Below are positions 48,330 to 62,500 of a stretch of 64,000 bases of DNA, one piece after another (position 1 is the first letter of the stretch; the number at the start of each line of letters is the position of its first letter). The stretch spans positions 37,726,931-37,790,930 of the forward strand of contig NC_090128.1 in NCBI RefSeq assembly GCF_040581485.1, given 5' to 3'. The notes beneath the pieces are model-generated. The model had not been told where the DNA came from. It saw only the letters and a program-made list of their open reading frames with translations, and ran no database searches. A program made the position numbers and the translations under genes. The DNA is from Linepithema humile (lineage: Eukaryota > Arthropoda > Insecta > Hymenoptera > Formicidae).

Positions 48330-51300
48330 TCACGAAGATCGTCGCGATATTTGCATTTCGGGATGTTGCTGTAGGTTCTCGACGTCCTGCAGAGTGGATA
48401 TACCTTGTTCCTGTAAGACAGACAATTCGAAACGATATATTAGTAAACTTAGAATTATATCGGAATTAAATTAAAAATTTATTTAATTCAATATTTGTCT
48501 GTCTTCAAATCAAAGAATGATATTATTAGAGAAATAAAGACTATATCATTGTTATAGAATTTTTAATTAATATCACATTTATATCGAAACATCGAAATTG
48601 CAAATTAAATTTAAACTGATGCCTCACATTATACTCTTTCCACTTCTCATAGTTTTGCCGCATATAGCCCACTATTTCCGGCATGTCGATAAACACTGCG
48701 GAATAAAATTTAAAAAAATGAAAAATTGCATACTTTTTATAACAAAACTTAGAAAAATAGTTAAAAGTACAAACCATCCCAAGCTTCAATCATATCATTG
48801 ATGATATAATCGACGAAACCAATTTGCGATTTCGGTATTGAACACGTCATTCTATCGAACATTGGCATTACGACTGGCAACTTTAATCTTTTCTCTTCAT
48901 CGGTCTGAAAATTATTGCCGAATATATGTTATAAATCCGAAATAATACATTAATGTTTTTTAATAAACAAATCTTGTTGAGCAAAGTATTTACCTGATTA
49001 AAATATTCCTCGGCGATTCGTTTCGCCCATTCGATGCAACACTTTAGTGGCCGCGTAGGATTAGATACGTCCGCGCATTTGATCATCATTCTTTTAACAA
49101 GTATTACATTCTCTGGTTGCAATATCACAGACATGTCTAAAGAATCTGCATAAGTCTACAAACAATTTTTTCAAATTTAAGTAAAAAATTTAAATTGTGT
49201 CTGTATTATATAATCTGAACATTAAGTAAATTCCAAATGTTTTATATTCATAAAATTATTTTTTTAAGATATTGAAAAATAAATATTTTTTTAAATACCA
49301 TTATGTTTGCAATAAAAATAATAAGATTTATTATTAAATTGTAATTATTTAGATTTTCAATATATTAAAAAAAAATGCAGATAAATTATCAATGAAAATC
49401 ATAATAAATGTAGCAATGTAACATAGTAGAAATTTAATAGAAATTTGTGGTGCGCTTAATATTATATGTAAAATAGAAATATCGATTATTTTTTAATAAC
49501 AATAATAAATAACAGATTATATTACCTCTTGACCGTCACCAATTCTTGCGCTGCAGACGTTCATAAATTTCGCCAGATGCTCGAAGTGCTTTGTCATTTC
49601 GGTTGCCAGAATCATGTCAATGACATTTTGTCGCAACAGCTTAAACGTGTCTCGCTCCAGATTCTAAAGCAAGTATTTAATCCAGTATTATGCCTTGGAA
49701 CTATTCTACACACTCGCTTTCAAAATCGCAACATAAAGTGCTTAGGAAAAAACTTACTTTAAAAATATTTACACTGTCATCGGATAATGATAATTTAAAT
49801 GTTAAAGCTGCGTGATGTGACTCGAGAACCGACAGATCATTGTAAAGTATTGCCAAACGATTATTGGCGTTGCAGAGAAACTGACTAGAAGAAATTTTTT
49901 AATTTAAGCTTTGATTATAAACATATTTAATTTTGACATTAAACAACTTTTTTGTTAATAATAAACTTTAATTTTTGTTAAATAAATGTTGATTTTTAAT
50001 TTATAGAAAAATACATATGCAATGAAGAGAAAATTCTGTAGCTTTTGAATGTTTATACAAATTATAATTATAATTTCATGGATAAAAATATGTATTATTA
50101 AAAATTTACAATTTTGTAAATACGTTTTTTTCTAGTCTCTTAATATTGAAAGCGGTCTGTCTCACCTGGATCGTCCAGGATGATCGATATCATGCGCTGC
50201 GGCGGCGACTAAAGCAGCAACCTCGTCTAAGGGCTCTAAAATTTCCTTGAGTCTCTTTGATTGCATGAATCTCGCGGTCGCTTGCAAGACATCAGCGGCA
50301 TGCGTTGAATTATGGTAACTGTTCTCAGTATTATAATTGTGCTCGATAATGGCCAACCAATTTTGTATAGTTTTCTCATCGCAATTCAACTTAGCAGGCA
50401 CTTGGTACAGATTCATAATAGTCGATCCCAGAAAAACAAGTGGCCTACAACCATTATACCAAACAAATTATAAAAAATATTTATTTATTTAAAATATTAT
50501 ATTTACACGAGATAGCGCAGAAAAATAAAATTAAAATTATTTTCTGAAATATTGTTATAATAATACGTGAAATATCTGAAAAAGATGAAATATAAATTAG
50601 GAATCAGACTGTATATCACACATAAAAAATTGTAATGTCTGATCCAAATTAACAATTATGAAATTATTACAATATTATAAAAAAAAAAAAAATATATATA
50701 TATATATAGTTTACTGTACCTTTGATCCGTTAAAACTTCGAGTCTAAATATATCAAAATCCCAATCGAGGCTTCTATCCAATATCTCCACGATTTCCTGC
50801 GGTCCTTGAAAATTTTTTACCTGCATCCGCGAAGTGGTTGGGCTTGTGATAGCTCTGATAGTAGATATTCTTGCGGAATCCGACGACGATCTTCTAGACT
50901 CCCATGGTGTGCGCGTAGACTATTATCCGCATAGCAATAGAAAATATCGGAAAAGATGAAAAAAGAAAATTTTAAAGGCAAAAATACGTAATTTATATTC
51001 ATTGTTGCAAATTTAACATTTTTACCACAAAATAAAAAGTAGCAAAATTCTTACGGAAAGTAATGCACCAACGAGATCCGTCGCAACTGGATCGCTGTAC
51101 ATCGCTCTATCTTCTTTAAGATGCGGCACGTAAAGTTCCGTCGTCTTTAAGATATCGATTGCCTGAGAAACGTATTGCGCAATATAAATTTAATTGTACA
51201 GTCGTAACTATAAAGTGATACGAGCATTTGGGTTAATTAATTACGAGACGTACTTTATCAATCTGCGCTGCTGTTTCTGGATTAGTTGTATCTGTGACTG

Positions 51301-54300
51301 CATTTGAAAGGAGCGTGATAACTTTAGTAATAGGAGCCTCTAATTGCAAGGTATGCAATTTTTGCAAGCTAGACCGCCTACGGCCTATGACAAGAACATG
51401 AGTCTTTTAATATTATAGGATCAATTATGATATTAAAAAATAATGGTCTAAATAACAATTTTAAAGTTGCGTTAAAAGTTATAATTTTAACTATACTAAT
51501 TATTTTAGAATTATGACTAATGCTTTAAGAATTGTAGTTTCACCTATAATAAAATTTTATATTGTGTAGAAGCATTGAAACAGTTGGTACTATTATAGAA
51601 TTATGATGTAATACGTTGCACATAGTTGCAAGATATTTTACATATTTTCAGTGAAAATATATGAATGATGTAGATTAATATTAAAGTGATAGAAGTATAA
51701 AACTTTGATAAAGCTTTTGCATTATCTGATACCTATAACAGGTGTTTCAGTTCTGTGCTATCAATTTTTTTATATTTACAACAATGATATGTAACTCATT
51801 TATATCAATTTATTGATTACACAATGATTTTTTAAATGTAAAAATACGAGTTGCAAAGTGCTTTATAAGATTGCCGATGATATAATTTATGCTTTTAAAT
51901 ACACTTTTTTTATGTTTTATATTGATAAATGGAGATAATAACAATATAGATCAGTTGGATGGTTAGTGTATATAATTATTATACAATATTAATTTTTGAA
52001 AAAATTTGCAGAAATATCTTACCTTCGCTTATACCAGATCTAACATCCGAAGATTTCCGTGCGTTCGATAATACACTTGTTCTAATAGGAGAATGCAATG
52101 GGCTACCAACTGGACTTATTGGCGCTGAATTTTCTGATAGATATGTAGTATCGTATACGTATATATAATGAGTTGGCTTTCTATGAATAAAATAACATAA
52201 TAATAATATAATTATACATATAACATAATATAATATAATTAAAAGAATAAATTAACGATGTAATAAATCGAGCGTATTTAAAATAAAAAATAGAGTATTT
52301 TAATAATAATGATATTTTAGAGATTAAGATAGTTTTACCTAATACTTAAAAATACTAAAAAATGTTAAAAATGTAGACGTATAAAAAAATTTTGTCAAAA
52401 TATTGAAATTAATATATTAAATAATAAAAATTTATTAAGAAAGGAAAGATTTCGGTTAGCAAATGCATACAATTTGTTAACTTGCAATTGATGTAAAATA
52501 TTTTTTGTTATTTTATAAAAGAACGTACTTTAGTGTAGTGCAGAACGGAATTATCCTACAATTAATCGTAATCATTTGATTGTTTTTCCTTTTGCAATTC
52601 ATATTTCCTTCAAATTCTCGACCTTTACTCAATTGTTGTTCCATGAGAGCGAAATTTTCGTAATATACTATCTCTGAGAGATTTCTTCCCATCATTTCCT
52701 CTGTCTTGTATCCTAACAATTTTTCGCTCACTTTATTTAGAAACTAAAAATAATATGACATTACACTCTACATAGATATTTATATTTAGCGAAATAAGAA
52801 TCTTGAACAAATTAGATAAAATGTATAATTTTTAATATTTTAATTAAAATTGCTAAAAAAAAATAGCTATATAGAATATGACAAATTCCAATTTTTGTTA
52901 ATTATAATACCTGTATAATGTTCTTATCATTGGTCACATGCACCATATCGCGACACCTGTCAAGTGCAATATATAATGCATGTGCTGCGGCAAGTTGAGT
53001 TCTGGGCAACAATGAGCTAGTATATATACCAACTAATTCATTTATTAATATACCTTTATGTGAACATTCCATCAGTGCCTAAAATATGAGAAAAAATAAA
53101 AAAACAGCCTTACAAAAAACATGTTTAGAATTTTTACGTGTGCTTTTATAAAGCTTTTTTATGTTTGTTTAAAATGCTTACTCTACTAAAACCTGTTTCT
53201 AATAAGTTCAATGCCACAATATGGTCTTTCTCGTCGAGCATGAAGTATCTAAAAGACATGAAAGAATCCATATATTAAATAAAAGTAAATGATATAAATA
53301 ATATAAAAATATATTGCAGAACTTACGATTTTTTTACGAGTGCTATAATGACAGAATTATGATAAACGGGACTTGACTTGATTGCTCTGAAATTTAATAT
53401 TTTTGCAATTTTTATTAAAATTAAAAGAAAATTTCTCATGCATTTCACAAAAAATAAAATTTTTTTAGCATTTAATATACTTTTAGTACAAATAATAATT
53501 AAAAAATACATGCAATTTACATATTTTTTTCTGTATTTTGATACATAACTTTCTCTGCATAATTTGATTAGAAGTTATACATTCTACCTTTGATATAACA
53601 TTTTTATATATGTCTTTTATTTAAACATTATATACTATATATTATATTTTATTTAAACATCATACCTACAAATAGCATCGCCTTTGGCAGCACGATGTCC
53701 TCTATGATCGATAATCACTAATTCGTGAGCACGACTTTGGAAAAGCTCTATCGCTTTTTCCGCATCTTTTGCCACTGACACACTCCATCCCAATCTTCTC
53801 GCAGTAGTAGCAAGTATATCCATTTGCTGATCATCTTTGCTAAAGACTAATAATAACTGCACAATAGAGGGAAAAGTTTCAATTTGATAGAAACAAAAAT
53901 ATAACTCACATATTGGTTAGAAATGCCGAGAAATCTTTAATTACAATTTTGTCAGATATGATACTTACTTTCACGATGCTAGGAACGGTGTTTGTTAATA
54001 AATAAGTACTAAGATCTTGAGGCCCCTTCTGTGAACAAAGAATAGCAGATTTGCAAAAGTGAATAATAAATTCATGATATATTGTGATATGATTTTTTGC
54101 TATAACGTGTGTATGGTTGCCACGAGTGATGCTTTTATTTAATCGAATCTAATCAGAGACTTAATATTAATGTACCGATATCGGTATCAGAACATACTAC
54201 TGGTTCCTGTTTATCTTGATACGTCGATTCAAGTAGTTTGTAAATTTTTGCTCGACGACGCGCGCGTGGACACTTTTCCACATTTTTATTATTTTCATAA

Positions 54301-54864
54301 TACGTGATCTGTTCTTTCATTTGCAGTAAATTAATAGAGAACGTTACATATATCATTGAACATTCTAACCAATATTTATATATATTAAGTACATGACGAT
54401 AGGCGAATAACGAAATTAGCGATTGTATACACACTTCAAAATGATAAATATTGATTATGAAATACGTAGTTATTGTAAATTATTGTAACCTTGGCTGCGT
54501 CCTCTGGGAAAAATATATTTATTATACATTAAAAACATGTGTCATAGAATATTTTTATTTCACAAGAAAAATTAATTTAGAATATAATAGTATTAAGTAC
54601 GTGTTTCGAAAGAGGTGAAAAAATTATGAATAAAATTTCACCGAGAACTGGTAATTGATGTTTAATTCGTACCCTAATGCGTGTCTTTAATTGAGGTGTC
54701 AACTCAGGCACGTGCATTCTATTCTTAGCACTGTTTTTTTGCATACGCCAACACATGGCATCGAGGATGTTGTTATACCATGTCCGCGACTCTTCATTAT
54801 GAACATTGTTGTCGTCGGTATCACCGTAGATATAGAGCACCGGTAGAGTCTGTTGTCTATTCAT
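48330..54864 (-). CDS. Pde8: cAMP-specific phosphodiesterase 8 (844 aa, 18 exons)
   Basis: Hydrolyses cyclic AMP to AMP. Exons: 54673-54864, 53969-54028, 53666-53856, 53327-53386, 53182-53248, 52911-53078, 52529-52743, 52023-52180, 51254-51384, 51055-51162, 50720-50919, 50166-50444, 49758-49884, 49526-49663, 48994-49155, 48775-48904, 48628-48695, 48330-48410; the total is a whole number of codons. Domains: a receiver-like region about 85-170 (LLLVFSKDD, ELVIIDHRGH), a PAS domain about 190-320 (NELVGIYT, FLNKVSEKLLGYKTEEMMGR), then a Ser-rich linker, and the HD catalytic domain from about 480. Metal ligands: HNSTHAADV (561-569), HDIDHPG (601-607), Asp727 in KCADVSNP; the purine-clamp Gln is Gln779 in PKSQIGF. 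The REC-PAS-HD order is diagnostic of PDE8. No damage seen. Confidence 0.93.
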
Positions 54865-57800
54865 TTCTCGATGCGCGATAGCAATAGAAGCAAAGTAACA
54901 ATGTACTACGCTCGAAGGGCAGCTTGCGTTTGCTGATTATTATACACATATGACATTTATTCCCAGCACAATTGAAAAATTAATACGTTGATTTAAGGCA
55001 TTTTTATATAATTTTTTTTTTAAGTTAATTTATAACAAACGTTTTACATTTTACACTAAACGTTACATTTTAACACTAATGCTCAAATATATCGAAATAG
55101 TGCGAGAATTGCACGACGTTTACGATACGTTTGAAGACGATCATCGCGATACTAATCATCGATTGACAGATAGCGAGATCAATTTGCTCGATATATCAAA
55201 AGCAGAAGTCGTCTATCTGCGATAAGACGCCAACGTACCAATATACTAGAATTTTTATAATTACAGTGCAAAGAAAAAACAAAGAAGAATATATATAATT
55301 ACAGTCGAAATAAAAAACTACGAAAGAAAAATATATAAATAAGCGATATAGTTTTTATCATGAACTTTAAATAACGTATACATATACATATATGACAAAT
55401 AATACTTTTTACAACAGTTTTTATTCATTAATATTATTCCAAATAAAAATGAATAAACTTGTAAATCAAATATACATTTGCAATAACAATCAGCATAGGC
55501 TCATTTGTTCCTTACATTCTTAATTTGATATATATATCATTAGAGTCTTTATTAATAACTTTTTTTTTAAGTTAATAATTTTATTATTTTCTAAAAGTGA
55601 ATATATGCATTCTGTATCACATAATGATAGAAAGTGAAATTTGTTATTTAATATTATCATCAAAATTATTCTATCTTATATTTTTAATGTATATATACAT
55701 ATATATTTGCAATTAAATAACTTTTATCTTGTTAACTAATTATTATTGATCACTTACGAATACAGATGCTATTTGAGTTATTGTGACTGAGATCGTTTCT
55801 CGACACTGTCGTCAGTTGAAATGCAGAGCTTTTGAAATTCGAGAGGAAAACCGAGAGGGAAATTATGATCAGTACTGGGTACGTTCGATGAAAGTTTTTT
55901 TATTGTGTCAGTCAGGGAAACAATCAGAGACTGAAATTTAAAAAAAAAAAGTGCACGCTAAGCAAAGGATACACGAGACTCATATTCGCTTTTTTTTATT
56001 TACTGAACGAAGGTAAAACATTGGGATGAAAAAGTTCGTCTAGGCAGCATTTAGAGAGGGAAAGTTTTGCGACCGAGAAAAAAGCTTCACGATAAAACTG
56101 CGATCGTCGTGTTATTGATTTGTCGCAAGTCATTTCGAGGTATTAATTATCTTCTGCAGAACTATAGAGACAGAGTGAGTGAATAAGTGAACGTAAGCGA
56201 TAATAACAACGCGCATTTATTTCATTTATTCTCTGTATGAAAACATAAGAAAAAAGTGATAAAGAAATCAGTCGAACCGAATGTGGCAGTGAGAGAAAAC
56301 ATTTACGTCACACAGAAGAAGCGGTGGAAAAAATTCGAAGCGTTTCTGTCAACAGGTTGTTTCGTGAACTATCCGTTTAGCATTTAACTTAGCAAAATAC
56401 GCTCGCTTTTAATCTATAGCATCAAACTTTTTTCTTTGTGCTACCTCCGAAACACCGAACCTTTCTCGATAATTCAATTAGAAGAATTGCCTTGCGTGAC
56501 CACTTCTACTGCGCTTTACTGCGTTTGAATTATCGCTCGACTATAAGAGAGTACATAAGCGAGTGCATTCGAGAAGCAATGATTAAGGGGAGCGACAGAG
56601 TAAGGTGAAGAAAATAAGAGAGTGTAATATTATTGCATTCGAATACGTTTCCAAACTTTTATTTAACTAAACACTTCTTCGGGCTTAGTTTATGTTCATT
56701 AACGCAGAAAAATGAACGCTATTGTTTGAAATAACGGAAAGTTTATCGTAGCTTTACGGTTCGAGAATTTCAAGCTGACACAGTAAGTGTCACGCACTGT
56801 TTGTGTGATCGATTTTTTGTCTCACGTGTTCTCGACACACATAGCACAAGACTAATTAACACTCTCTTCTATCTGACACTACCCAAACAGTTCGAGACGA
56901 CGACCACTTGTAGCACATCCGCATATTTCGGCCGCAAGTAACTTTAACATTTCAAATGCCGTTCCTTATCCGGCTTCTCCGGCTCACCAGAAGCTGTCTA
57001 TAGACAATCTATAGACCGTCTATAGCTGTTCAGCCGGAGCTCAAGTAGATCTTGACTCGTCGAGGAAAAGCTACCGAATGAGAGAAATCGTACTCACCGC
57101 GATTGCGCGTTACGAATCAATTATTTAACCGGCGTTTATACTCACTATCGTCGAAGCGCACTCAGCGATTTTCATATTTAATCAGACCAGGGGATGAATG
57201 ACTATCGAGGCGATCGAGCATTACCCTTTCGTCACCCCTTCGCGAAACTTTATGTCGCGAGGTAAACGTCGCGCAAATTATTAAAAAGAACGTCCCGGTA
57301 GAAGGCCGCGTCAGCGATACGCAGAAAATACGTGTATATTTAGAATCGCTACTCTTAGGGTTTCTATTGTATAAATCGTAGGAGGGATGGAAGGGGAGAT
57401 TTGATTGCGGGCTTCATGACTAAGACCTGTGAGAACGGCGAGGACTGACGGCAAGGGTTTACCCTTTGCCAGATTATTCTTCGCTTTTTTTTTTTTTTCT
57501 TTTTGTTTCATTGCGCTCCCTTAACGATCGAACATCCCTCGCAAGCGGGATTTGCATGATTTCCCTTTTCGAGCTATTTATATGCTTACTTCCGCATGAT
57601 TTTTTTTCAAGATTTTTTCTTTCCCTAGAATGTTTCATTTTTCTCCTTTTTTAAAATTAAATATCTTTTATTGAAATTAGATGATGAACGTTTATATTTT
57701 ATAAAAAAGCAGCATGAAATTATTGGTGCATTTGAGTAGATACTCTTTCGCGCGAAAGTATTAGATAAAAAGAAAACACAGAGTAATAAACTTAGAAATA

Positions 57801-58838
57801 ATGGAATTATGATGATAGAAAATTATTTTCAAATTGAAAATATAGCAAAATGTTAAAGTTAACATTTATAATAGGTAAATCGTCGTGTTAATATTGTCGT
57901 GAATAAAATTTGATTTTATTTCGAACTTTGCTCAATTCTGTTTCTTCAATTTTGAATTTTGAGTTTCTTAATTTTTTCTAAATTTTTAACAATTCGTAAC
58001 AAAGATGACGATTCTATTTAAAATTATAATAACAATATAAAATAATTTAAAATTATTTATCTTTAATATAGCGGTTTATATTCTGAATTTGTATATATGT
58101 ATATATTTGATTTTTTAAATATTAAGCAATAGGAACAACTTTATATATTGCTAGAAATATTATTAGAATATAATATTACTAGGAATATATTAAGTTATTA
58201 CGTAATGTACATAATTAGCTATTATTTACGTACAGTCAATACGGTATCACGGAAATTAATCTACCTCTTATCTGCATTCAAAAACTTGAAGTAGGACAAT
58301 ACTTATGTGATCTTTATTTTTGATTATCTTTGAATGTGAAAGAGTTTAGATAGCAAGTCAGATTAATAGAAATATGATATAAGCATACGTCACGCACTGC
58401 GTGAACTATCGTCTTTAATCGTTTTACGTTGTACTTGCTTATATATTCATGAGTTGTTTCGAAATCTCTAATAAAATAACATTTTTTTTGCTGCATTAAG
58501 AATACAATTATGATAAAGATTTAAAGAATTTGTTCTATTATTATAAGTGAAATTAATAAGTTTATGGTTCACAGATTTATTCTACAATAAAAAATAAAAA
58601 ACTTTATATATTGTTAACACAACAATAAATTGTAAAATAATATATTAAAAACTGTTAAATGTAAGAATTTTGTTGAAGCTTTTATCAATTATATCGGATG
58701 AGTGAAATCTTCGAAATGTTTAATAATTAATATTATTATATTATAACACAAAATGCAAGCAAAGATAATTACAAAATTAATTATAAAATAAGCCATATTA
58801 TATTTATTACAATAAATAAAAATGTTAGAGTAACTTAC
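54865..58838. other. Gap between PDE8 exon 1 and the upstream coding exons
   Basis: About 4 kb. 55.7-57.5 kb is less AT-rich and probably holds promoter or leader sequence for the PDE8 exon at 54864. A T run is at 57486-57499. No coding exon is supported; the short open frames here have no resemblance to known proteins. Confidence 0.4.
56995..57030. repeat. 11-bp tandem repeat with CTATAG cores
   Basis: GTCTATAGACA, ATCTATAGACC, GTCTATAGCTG: three adjacent 11-bp units, each with a self-complementary core. It lies about 2.1 kb upstream of the PDE8 start at 54864. Confidence 0.75.
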
Positions 58839-59552
58839 GATAGTCAAGTAATCGCCGTCATCATGCGTGTTATTGTCGAAGGACAATGTTTTTTGATCTT
58901 CATTATCCAGCACATCTGTTTTACCTGAAACAATTACGATTAAATATTTATAAATTTAATCAAACTTGGGACTCAAAGATGGATGTTTTTTTTTCAAAAA
59001 GTCAAAAATTCTTGGCAATAAGTAATCGCTAAGTACAACCATATTTTTGTAATCTGTCTTGAAAATCTGTCAATTAGAGTCATGCTTCAGTATAATAGAG
59101 CAACACTTTGTTCAGATATTAGATTTTCGGACTTTTTAAATCGTGTTTTTTTTTTCTTCTCTTAATTCATCAATAAACATGATTTAATCCAATGTAATTA
59201 TAGTGACAAAGTTTATTGAAGAAACGTTTATGTAATTAATACGCTTATTTTATGGAGTTTGTGGGTCAACAGTAACATTAATTGCAATTAAAAGTCAATT
59301 GGATCTAATTGAGAAGATAGATTGATCGTTGCTCTAATTTTTTGAAGGAATGCTCTACTTTTATGGGATGATAAATGTTACTAAAAGAAATTGTACAATG
59401 AACGTTTTTAACAAAATCAAGGACTTATGACCGAGTATGATCATTTACGCACCAAAGAAATGATTTAGAAATAATTCATCTTCTAAGCTGTTTTCCTCCT
59501 CACTTGAGAAGAAGTATTTATTCGGCGGTGATTCCATATGAATTACGTTCAT
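58839..59552 (-). CDS. Two coding exons, likely alternative amino terminus of PDE8
   Basis: Exon a 59453-59552: ATG at 59552, MNVIHMESPPNKYFFSSEEE to FLNHFF, with donor G/GTGCGT. Exon b 58839-58924: acceptor TTTCAG, KTDVLDNEDQKTLSFDNNTH then DDGDYLTI, with donor ATC/GTAAGT. The codon split between them is completed correctly (Gly) and exon b ends between codons, the same phase as the start of PDE8 exon 2 (54028), so it could replace the exon at 54673-54864. The 62 residues are acidic and low in hydrophobics. No gene other than PDE8 follows on this strand inside the window. Alternatively, these belong to an unrecognised gene. Exon structure is well supported; the PDE8 link is inference. Confidence 0.55.
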
Positions 59553-59559
59553 GGCCTTA

Positions 59560-62500
59560 CAATCATTGAATTATACAAAATTACGTGATATCGTAAGATA
59601 TTACGTATTATGAAATTGTATGCCTTTTTGTGTCTGTTTTCTACACTATCCACATTAACTTTTTATTATAAAAAATTTTTTTAAAAGATTTTTGAAACTT
59701 GCATTAATAAGAAAAATTCTCACATTCTTTATATTTATAATAAATTTTATTACATTATTAAATAAAAACGTGGATTACTGTAATCAAAAGTGACATATTA
59801 TTTTTTTTCTATGATAATTAGTATTACAATATTGTGAATAACTTTTTGCACACATACGCAAATTGATATTATTTTTATAAACGATTTGCAATTTTGTATA
59901 TTAGTCCAATACGTTTTTTCGTTAGAAAAGACTGACGTCATTTAATTAATATAAAAATGTAGTCAAAGATAGAATAAAAATAACATATAATAAATATTCA
60001 AAATATATGTAAAAGTATTTAGAATTATAAATTTATAATAAAAATAATAAAAGCTTATTAAATATAACAAACATGAGAATTATTGATTATAATATTAGAA
60101 AAAAATTAAATTTATAGACAACTGTAGAAAGAATTAAATTTGTCTTTATAATTTACAAATAGCTAAATAAAAAAGTATAGGTGTTCCAAAATAAGATAGA
60201 AATGCATATGTGTTACATATTGGTGACAAAATTGTTATAAACATATTCATCTTAACAAAATATTTGAAAATAAAATTATTATTAAATTGCGTATTAGATT
60301 ACGTAATTTAAAACGATAAAAAAGAATCGATGAATATTATCGATCTTTAATCTAGAATATATTGAATCAGTTGCCTGGACTTAAATAAGTTGATAATAAT
60401 CGATAGATTATTCTTATTTCAAAGATCAAGATTGTGTAAATATACATAATCGTATAATCTCGATTAGAAATTGTTCCGGAAACAAATTTTTTATAAAAAA
60501 TATATAATGTAAAAATTACATTAAATTTAATTATTTTCTACAAGAGTAGAAAAGAAAATAGGTATAGGTATATATAAAAATAAAAATTTTTTGTAATAGC
60601 ACAATTTTCACAATTCTATAATAACTTTTTTAAGATAAATTATCATTAAATAAGAATATTACCAAAAATCCACACTTTTATATCTTTTTATACTTAATCA
60701 TGCGTTTAAGTTAAATCAAAATCTGGCTTGTATTCTCCTAATTGATTTTTCTTCTGCCACTGCATTTAAAGACAATATAATCGAATATTTGTTCACAAAC
60801 AACACATGCACTCGACGAGGTTAATTTTATGAGATTTCACTGTTAATGACACTGAAAAACAAATATGGGTATGAAATCGAGCGGTGAAATCGCGAGTAGA
60901 TTAAATCGACGATAAAAGCCGGCATATGTATAAATCGATTGCGAACGAAGCGTTGTTTGCGGCCCAAAGACAGCAACTGACCGAGAGTGCCGAATCGACC
61001 AAGTTAAAATTCTACTTGTGAGTGAGTGGTTCCAGTTCAGGAGGGACGCGATAGCGTCGTCGGGGAGACCTGTGATAGGTCTATTCACCACGATATCAGG
61101 CAGAAATATGTATCTCCGTAAAACAAGTTTAAGAAAATAAAATAATAATAAAAAGCAACGTAATGACACAAATAAAAATTAAACATGAAATTTTATGTAA
61201 AAGTAATTCCAAGCTCTATATAATTTTTATCTTATAAACATTAGAACAGAAGCGATAAATATGTTGCATTTTAAATACATATAGAATAACAGTCAAAAAT
61301 GTTTTTGATATTAGATATATAATTTATATAATTGTAATATTGTATTAATAAATATTAATTGCAAATTATTAGGCTTGGAGCAAAGAAAGTAAATATTTAA
61401 TTTGATTAATATATTTAAATAATAATAACATACAGATAACCTATTTATAAATTATTTTTCAAAATATCTTAGCAATTATCTCGGCAATCGTTTCAAATAG
61501 AATAAGAATTGTATGTTGCAATAAGCATTTAAATGAATTTATTGTTATATGTTATATATAATCTTAGATCAGATAAGATAAAAATCCAAGCAATCGGTAA
61601 CTTGCTTACGTATGCAAAAATAACGTAGACGTCATCAATTTTAAGTAAATAATTGATATAGAAGATCTTTAATGATCTCCTATATATCAAACAAACGCAT
61701 TTTAATTAATTTATTTAACTAATCGAGAGGGAAAATACACGCATAAATATCCAGTACTAATAAAATATAATAATCTTGATTATTATCTTCTCTTTAATTG
61801 ATTTCTTATTTCTGAAGATTGTAACTTGATTATTAACCTTCAGATTATATAAAATGCAAGTAGTATTTATGCCAATTTTTGATTTTAGTTAAATAGTTTT
61901 ATAGAATGATTAAATATAACTAACATTGTGCTATTTTGTGGTCATCCTCTTCGGCGACAAATTGATGCTTGCTGAACGTAAGGTACAGACTTTCTTGATC
62001 CTTGTCAGTCTCTGTTGCATCTGTAAACAATATCTACGTGTAAATACTTGTCTACAGCATCTACTTCAGCAATCTGACTACAGCAACTAGTATTTTGAAG
62101 TATCTGATAAGCTCTTTAGAGAATCGATGATCGATGAAGTGCCTGACCTGCATTTATATACGTAGATTCGATAAAAATATTGCTTGATAAAAATATAAAT
62201 AATATATGTATCCGATGATTGATTGTAAAACGTCGATATCTCAACCAAATTTGAACTTATACGGCTGTGGAATATTTATTTATAAGCTACTACGCGTTAC
62301 AACATTTAGAAATCAAGAAAATTGTTAGATTGTCATTTACGTAATCTCCGCACATATGTATGCATGATCGCGACATTGGCTATAGTTACGTATGCCTAAT
62401 AAACCTCAATTCTTTTTTCACAAGAATTACCATCTAAGAAACCGATAGACATCACAAGAAATAAATATCATGTAATCAATGTCTAACGACATGATTCAAG

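Noticed and set aside
54153..54434. 93-codon minus-strand frame between PDE8 exons 1 and 2 (KEQITYYENNKNVEKCPRAR region)
   Set aside because: No convincing acceptor. The only near donor (ATCG/GTACAT) leaves one extra base, which does not fit the phase of PDE8 exon 2. It may still be an unrelated small exon.
60843..61169. 108-codon minus-strand frame
   Set aside because: Begins in low-complexity sequence, shows no domain and no splice context; possibly leader sequence.
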